DNA of 34,421 nucleotides. Origin: an uncultured Oxalobacteraceae bacterium. Lineage in GTDB: Bacteria; Pseudomonadota; Gammaproteobacteria; Burkholderiales; Burkholderiaceae. The DNA lies in the NCBI GenBank assembly GCA_946479255.1, contig CAMLFK010000022.1, positions 1 through 34,421 on the forward strand, read 5' to 3'. The notes below the pieces were generated by a model. That model worked only from the letters and a program-made list of their open reading frames with translations. It had not been told where the DNA came from and ran no database searches. This document shows, one piece after another, positions 14,747 to 22,694 of the stretch. The position numbers and the translations under genes are program-made. Each line of letters starts with the position of its first letter. The first letter of the stretch is position 1.

Positions 14747-16393
14747 ATGAACACACACATCTCGACATCCGCAGGCCAGGACACTCCATGGTGGCGCGAA
14801 GCGATCATTTACCAGGTCTATCCGCGCAGCTTCCTCGATACCAATGGCGACGGCATCGGCGACCTCAAGGGCATCACCCAGAAGCTCGACTACATTGCCC
14901 GGCTGGGCGCCGACATCGTCTGGATCTCGCCTTTCTTCACATCGCCGATGAAGGACTTCGGCTACGACGTGGCCGACTACTGCGACGTCGACCCGATGTT
15001 CGGCACCTTGGCCGACTTCGATGCCTTGATCGCCCGGGCGCATGCGCTCGGCCTGAAGATCATGATCGACCAGGTGCTGTCGCACACGGCCGAGATCCAT
15101 CGGTGGTTCGTGGAGAGCCGCAAGAGCCGCGACAACCCCAAGGCCGACTGGTATGTGTGGGCCGATCCGCTCCCGGACGGTAACCCGCCCAACAACTGGC
15201 TGTCGGTATTCGGCGGCTCGTCGTGGCAGTGGGACAGCCGGCGCAGGCAGTACTACCTGCATAACTTCCTGGTCAGCCAGCCTGATATGAACTTCCATAA
15301 TCCGGAGGTGCAGCAGGCCCACCTCGACAACCTGCGCTTCTGGCTGGCGCGCGGCGTCGACGGCGTGCGCATGGATGCGTGTAACTTCCACTTCCACGAC
15401 ACCCAGCTGCGCAGCAATCCGCCGGCGGCCACGCGCGACACCAACACCGTCTCCGACGTCAACCCCTATGGCATGCAGGCGCACATCCACGACAAGACCC
15501 AGCCTGAGAACCTGGCTTTCCTGCAGAAGATCCGCGCGCTGCTCAACGAATTTAACGCCGTGTCGATCGGCGAAGTGGGCGCCGACGATGCGCTTGGCGT
15601 AATGGCCGAGTACACCGCCGATGGCGACAAACTCCACATGGCGTACAGCTTCAACCTGCTGACCCCGCAGTTTTCGGCGGCGCACATCCGCACCCAGGTG
15701 GAAGAGTTCGAGGCGCGCGTGAAGGGTGGCTGGGCTTCCTGGTCGGTCGGTAACCACGACAGCGTGCGCGTGATGACGCGCTGGGGGCGTACCGGCGCCG
15801 AGCCCACGCCGGCGCTGGCCCGGCTGGTGCTGGCGATGCAGCTCTCGCTCAAGGGCACGCCATGCCTGTACCAGGGCGACGAGCTGGCTTTGACGGAAGC
15901 GGACGTGCCGTTCGAACTGCTGCAAGACCCGTACGGCATCACCTTCTGGCCGGAGTTCAAAGGCCGTGACGGCTGCCGCACCCCGATGCCGTGGAAGCCC
16001 GAGGCGCCGAACGCCGGTTTCACCAGCGGTAAGCCGTGGCTGCCGGTGGCCGAGCCGCACATCCCGCTGGCCGCGTCGGCGCAGGAAGACGACCAGGATT
16101 CGCCGCTCAATGCCGCGCGCCGCCTGATCGCCTGGCGCCGCAAGCTGCCGCAGCTCACGCGCGGCGAGATCGTGTTCTTCGATGCGCCCGAGCCGGTGCT
16201 GGCGCTGCGCCGCGACCTGGCCGGCCATCCCGGCGTAATCGCCGTATTTAACCTGGGGCCTGAACCGGTCGGCATCACGCTGGCGCAGCTTGAAGGTGCG
16301 CAAGCGCTGGCCGGCCATGGCCTGCCCGGGAAGGTCGATGGCACGACCGTAGAGCTGCCGGCATACGGCGCGTGGTTCGCCATCACGGCGTAG
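14747..16393 (+). CDS. GH13 alpha-glucosidase / oligo-alpha-glucosidase
   Basis: 548-residue cytoplasmic alpha-amylase-family enzyme with no signal peptide, expected to release glucose from short malto- or isomalto-oligosaccharides. The opening WWREAIIYQVYPRSFLDTNGDGIGDLKGI is typical of alpha-glucosidases, oligo-1,6-glucosidases and related enzymes. Catalytic residues are D210 in GVRMDACNF, E276 in SIGEVG and D338 in VGNHDSVR. IDQVLSHTAEIHRWF marks region I, and TPCLYQGDELALTEADVPF is a family landmark. The start lies 33 bp after the glucokinase fusion, with only a weak ribosome site. It is last in the plus-strand run and converges with the LacI-type gene, 22 bp away. Alternatives within the family (isomaltase, trehalose-6-phosphate hydrolase, sucrose hydrolase) cannot be excluded by eye. 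Confidence 0.88.
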   Translation: MNTHISTSAGQDTPWWREAIIYQVYPRSFLDTNGDGIGDLKGITQKLDYIARLGADIVWISPFFTSPMKDFGYDVADYCDVDPMFGTLADFDALIARAHALGLKIMIDQVLSHTAEIHRWFVESRKSRDNPKADWYVWADPLPDGNPPNNWLSVFGGSSWQWDSRRRQYYLHNFLVSQPDMNFHNPEVQQAHLDNLRFWLARGVDGVRMDACNFHFHDTQLRSNPPAATRDTNTVSDVNPYGMQAHIHDKTQPENLAFLQKIRALLNEFNAVSIGEVGADDALGVMAEYTADGDKLHMAYSFNLLTPQFSAAHIRTQVEEFEARVKGGWASWSVGNHDSVRVMTRWGRTGAEPTPALARLVLAMQLSLKGTPCLYQGDELALTEADVPFELLQDPYGITFWPEFKGRDGCRTPMPWKPEAPNAGFTSGKPWLPVAEPHIPLAASAQEDDQDSPLNAARRLIAWRRKLPQLTRGEIVFFDAPEPVLALRRDLAGHPGVIAVFNLGPEPVGITLAQLEGAQALAGHGLPGKVDGTTVELPAYGAWFAITA

Positions 16394-16415
16394 ATGGATC
16401 GAAGCACCTCGGCTG

Positions 16416-17477
16416 CTAAGAGCGCCGGGTCGACTCGCGCACGACCAGTTCGGTCACCAGAGCGCGCGGCAGCGGGCGGCCGCCTTCGAGCTGTTCGATC
16501 AGGGCGTCCACCATGGCGGTGCCGGCCGCATCGATCGGCTGGCGCACGGTGGTCAGTGCGGGCCTGAAATAACGGGCCAGGTCGATGTCGTCATATCCGG
16601 CCACAGCCACGTCTTCCGGCACCTTGCGGCCGTGCCGGAGCAGCACGTTAATCACCGTCATCGCCGTCATGTCGCTGCAGGCGAAGATGCCGTTGAACGC
16701 GACGCCGCTGGCGATGAGCCGCTCGGTGTCGCGTTCCACGATGGCGGTGTCGAAACTGGAATGCACGCGCAGGGCCGGGTCCGGGTTGACACCGGCGTTG
16801 CGATGCGCCTGCAAGTAGCCGGCGTAGCGCTGGCCGATTTCGTGGCCGCTCAAGTCGCCGATGATGGCGATGCGCTGCGCGCCCTGCGCCAGCAAGTGGG
16901 CCGTGGCCAGTTCGCCGCCATGCCGATTGTCGGTGCCGACCGTGCAGTACAGCTGCTGCTCGCGCTGTTCACCCCAGACCGCGAACGGCACCCCGGCACC
17001 GGCCAGTTCGTTGAGCCGTTCGTGCCGCAGCCATTGGCCCGTGAAGATAAGCGCCGCGGCCCGGCCGGCGTAGTACGAGTCGGCGAAGTTGGCGTGCTCC
17101 GCATCGACGCGCAAGAGCAGCATCTCGAATCCACGCTCGGTCAGCGCGTTGGCGATTGAGCTGATCAGCCTGATGAAGAATGGTTCGGTCAATTGCTGGC
17201 GCTGTTCAGTCATGAAGGGCAGCACCACCGCCACGGTACTGTTCTGCTTGAGCCGCAGGTTGGCGGCGCCGACATTGACCGTGTAGTTCATGGAACGCGC
17301 CAGTTCGGCGATGCGCTTGCGGGTTTCTTCGCCGATTTCGTGACTGCCGCGCAGCGCGCGAGAGACCGCGGAAACAGAGACGCCGGCGAGCCGCGCGATA
17401 TCGGCCATCTGGGGACGGGCAGGGCGCTCTGGTGCTGTCAGCTCAGACGGTTCGGCGGCTTTGCGCGGGCGGGGCAT
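16416..17477 (-). CDS. LacI-family transcriptional regulator
   Basis: 353-residue sugar-responsive repressor or activator. The helix-turn-helix is at about residues 20-45 (MADIARLAGVSVSAVSRALRGSHEIGEETRKRIAELA), followed by the LacI hinge region (MNYTVNVGAANLR) and a periplasmic-binding-protein-like effector domain. FACSDMTAMTVINVLLRHGRKVPEDVAVAGYDDIDLARYFRPALTTVRQP is the usual C-terminal family signature. The ATG at 17475-17477 (MPRPRKAA) is chosen. A TTG eight codons upstream at 17499-17501 is also open, and neither has a clear Shine-Dalgarno. The gene is convergent with the alpha-glucosidase, so control of glycogen or maltodextrin genes is plausible. However, no LacI-type palindrome was found in front of glgB or of the glucosidase, so the target is unproven. 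Confidence 0.92.
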   Translation of the reverse strand: MPRPRKAAEPSELTAPERPARPQMADIARLAGVSVSAVSRALRGSHEIGEETRKRIAELARSMNYTVNVGAANLRLKQNSTVAVVLPFMTEQRQQLTEPFFIRLISSIANALTERGFEMLLLRVDAEHANFADSYYAGRAAALIFTGQWLRHERLNELAGAGVPFAVWGEQREQQLYCTVGTDNRHGGELATAHLLAQGAQRIAIIGDLSGHEIGQRYAGYLQAHRNAGVNPDPALRVHSSFDTAIVERDTERLIASGVAFNGIFACSDMTAMTVINVLLRHGRKVPEDVAVAGYDDIDLARYFRPALTTVRQPIDAAGTAMVDALIEQLEGGRPLPRALVTELVVRESTRRS

Positions 17478-17572
17478 GGAAAGAGTCGAGGGAGGCGGCA
17501 ATGATTGGTCTTGCGCGGCATTCTAAGCGAAATACGACTGCGCGCACGGCAATCCATGCGCAGCCAAGCGTG

Positions 17573-18046
17573 TTACTGCGGGCCGGTCTGCTCCATCGGG
17601 CGCTTCCGCGCGCGCCAGTCGGCCAGGGTCAGGGGCTTGTCGGTAGCGGCGTCGTCGATCAGGATCTCGTCGCCTTTGTCGGACACCAGGAAGCTCTCCC
17701 AGCGGTGCGCCGCGTCGCTGCCGTTTTCCACGAAGCTGAACTGCCAGTAGCGCTTGCCGCCGACGATCTTCGGCTGGGCGTCGTATTCCATCAGCGCGCC
17801 GTGCAGCTTGCCGCCGGAATCCTTTTCGATACGTTCGGACCAAGCTTTCAGTTCAGGCAGGGCCATCAGCGACGACATCGCCTGTTCCTTGGTGGCCAGG
17901 GTGTTGCCGGCCACGGTGGCGACGCCGGGCGGGGCCTTCAGGCCGGGCACCGGCTCGCACGCGGCGAACAGGGCTGACAATCCGACAATCGCTATCGTCA
18001 CTGCGCAATACAGCGGCTTCTTTTTCGGGAGGGTGTGCTTGTCCAT
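17573..18046 (-). CDS. Putative lipoprotein of unknown function, paralogue of the 18154-18717 product
   Basis: 157 residues. The basic N-terminus (KKK) is followed by a hydrophobic stretch and LFAAC with cysteine at residue 30. This resembles a lipobox, with phenylalanine where leucine is usual, so lipidation is likely but not certain. The mature part carries 'ATKEQAMSSLMALPELKAWSERI' and 'GGKRYWQFSFVENGSDAAHRWESFLV', then 'EILIDDAATDKPLTLADWRARKRPME'. The same blocks recur in the product of the next gene upstream (18154-18717), so these are tandem paralogues with the same orientation. I do not recognise a named family or function. The location would be the periplasmic face of a membrane. The gene lies between the LacI-type regulator and its paralogue. 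Confidence 0.75.
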   Translation of the reverse strand: MDKHTLPKKKPLYCAVTIAIVGLSALFAACEPVPGLKAPPGVATVAGNTLATKEQAMSSLMALPELKAWSERIEKDSGGKLHGALMEYDAQPKIVGGKRYWQFSFVENGSDAAHRWESFLVSDKGDEILIDDAATDKPLTLADWRARKRPMEQTGPQ

Positions 18047-18153
18047 GGGACGGTCCTATATTTATCTAAGGCAATACTAGACCAATTGATGTCCATGGGC
18101 AATTAGCGCGTGGGCTTTTTCCTTTAAAAGCAACGCTTTAGCTGACAAAGTGC

Positions 18154-18717
18154 TTACTGCGCGGGCGGCGGCGGAGGTGGGACGGCTGGTGTTGGCGGGA
18201 CGACCATGCGCTCCGTCGGCCGCTTGCTGGAGCGCCACTGTTCCAGTGGAATCTGCCTGGCATTGTCGATATCGTCGACCAGGATCTCGGCGGTGTTCTC
18301 GCCAACCAGGAAGTTTTCCCAGCGTTTGGCCGCGTCGGGCGTGTTCTCGACATAGCTGAATTGCCAGTAGCGCTTGCCGCCGAGTTCCTTGGGCGTGGGG
18401 CTGTAGGGCACCAGGCTGCCATGACTGGCGCCACCCGAGCTTTTGACGAGGTGATCGTTCCAGGCTTTCACTTCAGGCAGGCCGGCCAGCAAATCCATGG
18501 CCTGGTCCTGGGTGCGCGGGCCGTTGTAGGGCAAGGGCGGGGCCACTGGCGTGGGCAGGGCAAGGGCGGCGGTCGCGGCGGCGGGCGGCGCCTCGATGGC
18601 GCGCATGCCGAAATATACGGTGACGCCAGCGGCCCCGAGCGCAATGGCGGTTGCCAGGAGGGCTTGGGCTTTAACCGAAGCGGAGGTGGACATGGAGGTG
18701 GACGCGGTGGCAGACAT
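18154..18717 (-). CDS. Membrane-anchored protein of unknown function, paralogue of the 17573-18046 product
   Basis: 187 residues from the ATG at 18717; an open frame further upstream to 18801 runs through the groEL terminator and is unlikely to be coding. An N-terminal hydrophobic segment (about residues 17-36, ALLATAIALGAAGVTVYFGM) predicts a signal anchor with no lipobox. A proline/alanine-rich linker follows, then the domain shared with the neighbour: 'DQAMDLLAGLPEVKAWNDHLVKSSGG', 'GGKRYWQFSYVENTPDAAKRWENFLVGENTAEILVDDID' and 'IPLEQWRSSKRPTERM'. The tail is proline-rich (VPPPPPPAQ). No clear Shine-Dalgarno precedes either possible ATG (18717 or 18693). The function is unknown, and the duplication beside its paralogue is the main clue. 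I could not assign it to a known family. Confidence 0.7.
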   Translation of the reverse strand: MSATASTSMSTSASVKAQALLATAIALGAAGVTVYFGMRAIEAPPAAATAALALPTPVAPPLPYNGPRTQDQAMDLLAGLPEVKAWNDHLVKSSGGASHGSLVPYSPTPKELGGKRYWQFSYVENTPDAAKRWENFLVGENTAEILVDDIDNARQIPLEQWRSSKRPTERMVVPPTPAVPPPPPPAQ

Positions 18718-18801
18718 GCAGTTACCAATTAAGCAGCAGATCGGGGATACTAAACTAAAGCGCGGGGCGTGGGCAACACACGATACAAACTTCCTGTGCA
18801 T

Positions 18802-18839
18802 AAAAAAAGCCCGCGGGGCGCGAACCCCGCAGGCTTTTT
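18802..18839 (-). terminator. Rho-independent terminator of groESL
   Basis: Read on the minus strand, GCCTGCGGGG pairs with CCCCGCGGGC (one mismatch) around a short loop and is followed by seven T residues. It lies 23 bases beyond the groEL stop codon. The plus strand also shows a run of T after the stem, so it could work in both directions, but only groEL runs into it. Confidence 0.9.
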
Positions 18840-18861
18840 CAGCAGATCGCTTGGGGGCGAA

Positions 18862-20553
<1,692 letters not shown>

Positions 20554-20581
20554 TCAGACTGAGGTGTTCTGGATACTTTGA

Positions 20582-20872
20582 TTACTTGACCAGAACGGCC
20601 ATGATGTCTTCTTCACGCATGACCAGCAGCTCTTCGCCGTCGACCTTGACGCTCTGACCCGAGTATTTGCCGAACAGTACGCGGTCGCCGACCTTGACTT
20701 CCAGGGCGCGAACTTTGCCGTCGTCCTGGACTTTGCCATTGCCAACAGCCAGGATTTCGCCTTGGTCCGGTTTCTCGGCAGCAGCATCAGGGATGATCAG
20801 GCCGGATGCGGTTTTGGTTTCCTGGTCGAGACGTTTGACGATTACGCGATCGTGCAGTGGACGAAGGTTCAT
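20582..20872 (-). CDS. groS: Co-chaperonin GroES (10 kDa)
   Basis: Heptameric lid of the GroEL chamber. It has 96 residues from the ATG at 20872 ([18 protein letters not shown]), preceded by AAAGGAG seven bases upstream. The in-frame extension to 20893 crosses this ribosome site and is rejected. The mobile loop [18 protein letters not shown] and the conserved [11 protein letters not shown] are visible, ending in [10 protein letters not shown]. It is the first gene of the groESL operon, with about 120 bp of leader between the CIRCE site and the start codon. Confidence 0.99.
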   Translation of the reverse strand: MNLRPLHDRVIVKRLDQETKTASGLIIPDAAAEKPDQGEILAVGNGKVQDDGKVRALEVKVGDRVLFGKYSGQSVKVDGEELLVMREEDIMAVLVK

Positions 20873-20993
20873 GCAAAACTCCTTTAAATTCAATGGTTTG
20901 ACTTAGCTATTGGCGAAGGCTGCCGGGGCTGTCCCGCGATTTCAATATGCCTGCGCTCCTTCTCATGAAGCAGGCACAGGCTAGAAAGAGTTG

Positions 20994-21020
20994 TTAGCAC
21001 TCTCTACTAACGAGTGCTAA
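20994..21020 (-). promoter_or_regulatory. CIRCE operator (HrcA binding site)
   Basis: Perfect inverted repeat TTAGCACTC-N9-GAGTGCTAA, the textbook CIRCE element bound by the heat-shock repressor HrcA. Its edge shares one base with the -10 box of the groESL promoter, so bound repressor would block initiation. hrcA itself is not in the window. Confidence 0.97.
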
Positions 21021-21049
21021 TTATAGGGACGGACCCCCGCCTTTTCAAG
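21020..21049 (-). promoter_or_regulatory. groESL promoter, fits both sigma-70 and sigma-32
   Basis: On the minus strand TTGAAA (21043-21048) is followed by 17 bases and then TATAAT (21020-21025), a near-perfect sigma-70 promoter. The same DNA reads CTTGAAA-N14-CCCTATAAT, which fits the sigma-32 (RpoH) pattern of a CTTGAAA -35 and a C-rich -10. The CIRCE operator starts at the -10 box. The leader from here to groES holds nothing else that I recognise. Confidence 0.88.
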
Positions 21050-21185
21050 ACGTCATCATGTTTATTTCCGACAGGAGGTTTGATCTGCCACAAGTGCAGG
21101 CCGGGAAACATTTGCGTCGGCGCATGCTTATTTCGTTCAGGAATGATCCCTCTGGAAGGCAAACTCGCGCTGTACCCTGATTCGG

Positions 21186-21215
21186 TTGACGGCAATTCGC
21201 TCACCCGCCTATAGT
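21186..21215 (+). promoter_or_regulatory. Sigma-70 promoter of the zapB-like/zapA operon, predicting a leaderless mRNA
   Basis: TTGACG (21186-21191), an 18-base spacer, then TATAGT (21210-21215). Only six bases (TACGGG) separate the -10 box from the ATG at 21222, so transcription would start at or within a base or two of the start codon. No Shine-Dalgarno precedes the ATG. Confidence 0.7.
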
Positions 21216-21221
21216 TACGGG

Positions 21222-21458
21222 ATGATTTCAGAATTCGAAGACCTCTCCGTCAAAATCACTCGGCTTGCCGAGTTGACCCAGTCGCTGCGCCGCGAGAATG
21301 CCACCTTGCGCCAGGTGAATACCCTTCTCAGCCGGGAAAACGAAACCTTCATGCAAAGGCTGGACGAAGCCCAGCAGCGCGTCGAAGCCTTGCTGGCCAA
21401 GCTGCCGCCCGCGCAAGACCCCGGCATCGCCGAACAAAAACACGAGGCCGCTCAATGA
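21222..21458 (+). CDS. Small ZapB-like coiled-coil protein
   Basis: 78 residues, almost all coiled coil: ISEFEDLSVKITRLAELTQSLRRENATLRQVNTLLSRENETFMQRLDEAQQRVEALLAKLP shows heptad-spaced leucines and isoleucines, followed by a short disordered tail. Small coiled-coil proteins of this kind (resembling ZapB) commonly precede zapA in betaproteobacteria and are thought to help organise the FtsZ ring. The start at 21222 is chosen because the possible TTG upstream (21186) is part of the -35 box. Its stop codon overlaps the start of zapA (ATGA at 21455-21458), indicating coupled translation. Direct homology to E. coli ZapB is not established here. Confidence 0.85.
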   Translation: MISEFEDLSVKITRLAELTQSLRRENATLRQVNTLLSRENETFMQRLDEAQQRVEALLAKLPPAQDPGIAEQKHEAAQ

Positions 21459-21766
21459 TCCAGCTCGACGTCACCATCATGGGCCAGCCTTATCGCCTGG
21501 CCTGCAAGGAAGGCGAGGAGCGCACCCTGCAGCAGGCTGTCAGCTACCTCGACGGCAAGATGAGCGCGCTGCGCGATTCCGGCAAGGTGAAAGGTAACGA
21601 CCGCATCGCCGTGATGGCGGCGCTCTCCGTGGCTGCCGAATTCCTGTCGGTGAAAACCCCGCACGGACCGTTGTCGGACCTGTCGATTTTGGAAGTCAAG
21701 GAAAAAATCGCGGCGATGCACACCGTGCTCGATAGCGCGCTCACGCCGCAAGAAAATCTTTTTTAA
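21455..21766 (+). CDS. zapA: Cell division protein ZapA
   Basis: 103-residue cytoplasmic protein that binds and cross-links FtsZ filaments at mid-cell. The N-terminal globular part (IQLDVTIMGQPYRLACKEGEERTLQQAVSYLDGKM) has the family pattern of a beta-strand, 'G..Y.L.C..GEE..L..A...L' and a helix. The C-terminal part is a long helix (NDRIAVMAALSVAAEFL ... LEVKEKIAAMHTVLDSAL) for dimer and tetramer formation. Its start overlaps the stop of the zapB-like gene by four bases. 6S RNA follows, which is the usual arrangement in proteobacteria. Confidence 0.94.
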   Translation: MIQLDVTIMGQPYRLACKEGEERTLQQAVSYLDGKMSALRDSGKVKGNDRIAVMAALSVAAEFLSVKTPHGPLSDLSILEVKEKIAAMHTVLDSALTPQENLF

Positions 21767-21780
21767 GCGGCCAATTTCGT

Positions 21781-21808
21781 TTGACATGTGAGCCCATCGG
21801 AGTAAACT
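21781..21808 (+). promoter_or_regulatory. 6S RNA promoter
   Basis: TTGACA (21781-21786), a 16-base spacer, then TAAACT (21803-21808). The predicted start falls near 21815, just before the 5' arm of the RNA's terminal stem. Confidence 0.65.
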
Positions 21809-21813
21809 TCGCT

Positions 21814-21993
21814 TCACCCTGCGGTGTTCGCGATTGCCATATATTCCTTGAACCATTTATGTGCACAGGTTGCGGAATTTTGTTTGATGGGAGTGAGCGT
21901 CGCTAGTCCGACGAACCCGAAATTGAACTAGCTGTGACCGCCTTGAACCATTAGGTTCAGGATGCCGGCGAAAACGGCACATGCGGGGCTCTG
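21814..21993 (+). ncRNA. ssrS: 6S RNA (ssrS), ends approximate
   Basis: About 180-nt regulatory RNA that mimics an open promoter, binds sigma-70 RNA polymerase and lowers transcription in stationary phase. Evidence: it lies directly after zapA, the standard location. The 5' segment CCCTGCGGTGTTCGCG corresponds to CTGAGATGTTCGC of E. coli 6S. The 3' segment CGCCTTGAACCATTAGGTTCAGG corresponds to CACCTTGAACCAAGGGTTCAAGG. The ends pair to close the molecule (CCCTGCG-GTG with CACATGCGGGG). The long middle is a mostly paired rod with a central open region, as expected. It has its own promoter and is followed by a strong terminator. The exact ends are inferred. Confidence 0.88.
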
Positions 21994-22000
21994 ATTACGT

Positions 22001-22039
22001 AAAACGGTTGCCGGCGAATGCCGCGCAACCGTTTTTTTT
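22001..22039 (+). terminator. Rho-independent terminator after 6S RNA
   Basis: AAAACGGTTGC and GCAACCGTTTT form a long stem, with inner CGGC/GCCG pairing around a GAAT loop and a run of eight T residues (22032-22039). It ends the 6S transcript and any readthrough from zapA. Confidence 0.92.
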
Positions 22040-22052
22040 GCATGCGTACTTA

Positions 22053-22190
22053 GGGAACCTTGAAAAACCGTAGCGAGCAGGCCTGATATTGCATCGAGTA
22101 GCGGAGCCGTACGAAGGTACGGCCGAGCAACGCAGAGGCGAGCAACGCAGGTGCAATAGCGGGCCGCGCAGTAGGTTTTTCGAGGCTCCC
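22053..22190. repeat. 138-bp intergenic inverted-repeat element
   Basis: The left arm (22053-22092) begins GGGAACCTTGAAAAACC, and the right arm (22153-22190) ends GGTTTTTCGAGGCTCCC. The arms are imperfect inverted repeats over about 40 bases, both also including ATTGC/GCAAT at their inner ends. Inside are a perfect hairpin (GCCGTAC-GAAG-GTACGGC, 22106-22123) and two adjacent 15-bp direct repeats starting GAGCAACGCAG (22125-22139 and 22140-22154; 13 of 15 identical). No open frame is supported. It looks like a dispersed non-coding repeat of the REP/MITE kind, but copies elsewhere cannot be checked from this window. Confidence 0.75.
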
Positions 22191-22211
22191 GTTATTTGAA
22201 GGTGGATGGCG

Positions 22212-22694
22212 ATGGCCTATTGGTTGATGAAGTCCGAACCGGACGACGTCAGTATCGACGATGTGATGGCGGCACCGAAGCAGATAGTCGGCTGGTACGG
22301 CGTGCGCAACTACCAGGCCCGCAATTTCATGCGCGACGCCATGCGTCCCGGCGATGGCGTGCTGTTCTATCATTCCAGCTGCGCCGAACCGGGTGTGGCC
22401 GGCATCGCCGAGGTCATTGGCACACCGTATCCCGACGCCACCCAGTTCGATCCAAAGAGTGCGTATTACGATCCCAAGGCAAGCTTGGCGCAGCCGCGCT
22501 GGATCGGCATCGACGTCAAGGGCATTCGTAAAACCCGCCTGCTGAGCATCAAGGAAATGCGCGCCGATCCGGCGCTGGAACAGATGCGCCTGCTGCAAAA
22601 GGGCAGCCGCCTGTCGATCACGCCGGTGGAGCCGGCCGAATGGCGCCATATTCTAAAGCTGCTGAATGTAAAGCTGTCAGAAGCAGGCGCTTGA
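22212..22694 (+). CDS. EVE-domain protein (thymocyte nuclear protein 1 homologue)
   Basis: 160-residue single-domain protein. EVE domains are PUA-like folds thought to read modified bases in DNA or RNA. Family features: the start MAYWLMKSEPDDVSIDD, then VGWYGVRNYQARNFMRDAMRPGDGVLFYHSSCAEPGVAGIAEVIGTPYPD, YYDPKA and PRWIGIDVKG. Two ATGs (22206 and 22212) are close together. The second is preferred because GAAGG at 22198-22202 is then nine bases away and the product begins with the usual family N-terminus. Its stop overlaps the TSUP gene start (TGATG). The physiological ligand is unknown. Close relatives are very common in proteobacteria, and no defence genes are nearby. Confidence 0.92.
   Translation: MAYWLMKSEPDDVSIDDVMAAPKQIVGWYGVRNYQARNFMRDAMRPGDGVLFYHSSCAEPGVAGIAEVIGTPYPDATQFDPKSAYYDPKASLAQPRWIGIDVKGIRKTRLLSIKEMRADPALEQMRLLQKGSRLSITPVEPAEWRHILKLLNVKLSEAGA

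Noticed and set aside
18718..18801. N-terminal extension of the second paralogue
   Set aside because: It would start next to the groEL terminator, lacks a ribosome site, and places extra residues before an otherwise sensible N-terminus.
21014..21214. A 66-codon plus-strand frame between the CIRCE site and the zapB-like gene
   Set aside because: It overlaps the groESL promoter and the zapB-like promoter, has no convincing family look, and its cysteine-rich translation looks random.
22106..22123. The hairpin GCCGTAC-GAAG-GTACGGC as a terminator
   Set aside because: No T tract follows on either strand. It is better seen as part of the repeat element.
22212..22694. The EVE-domain gene as part of a defence system
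   Set aside because: EVE domains occur in some restriction contexts, but here the gene is a stand-alone housekeeping-type homologue next to zapA, 6S RNA and a TSUP permease, with no nuclease or methylase nearby.
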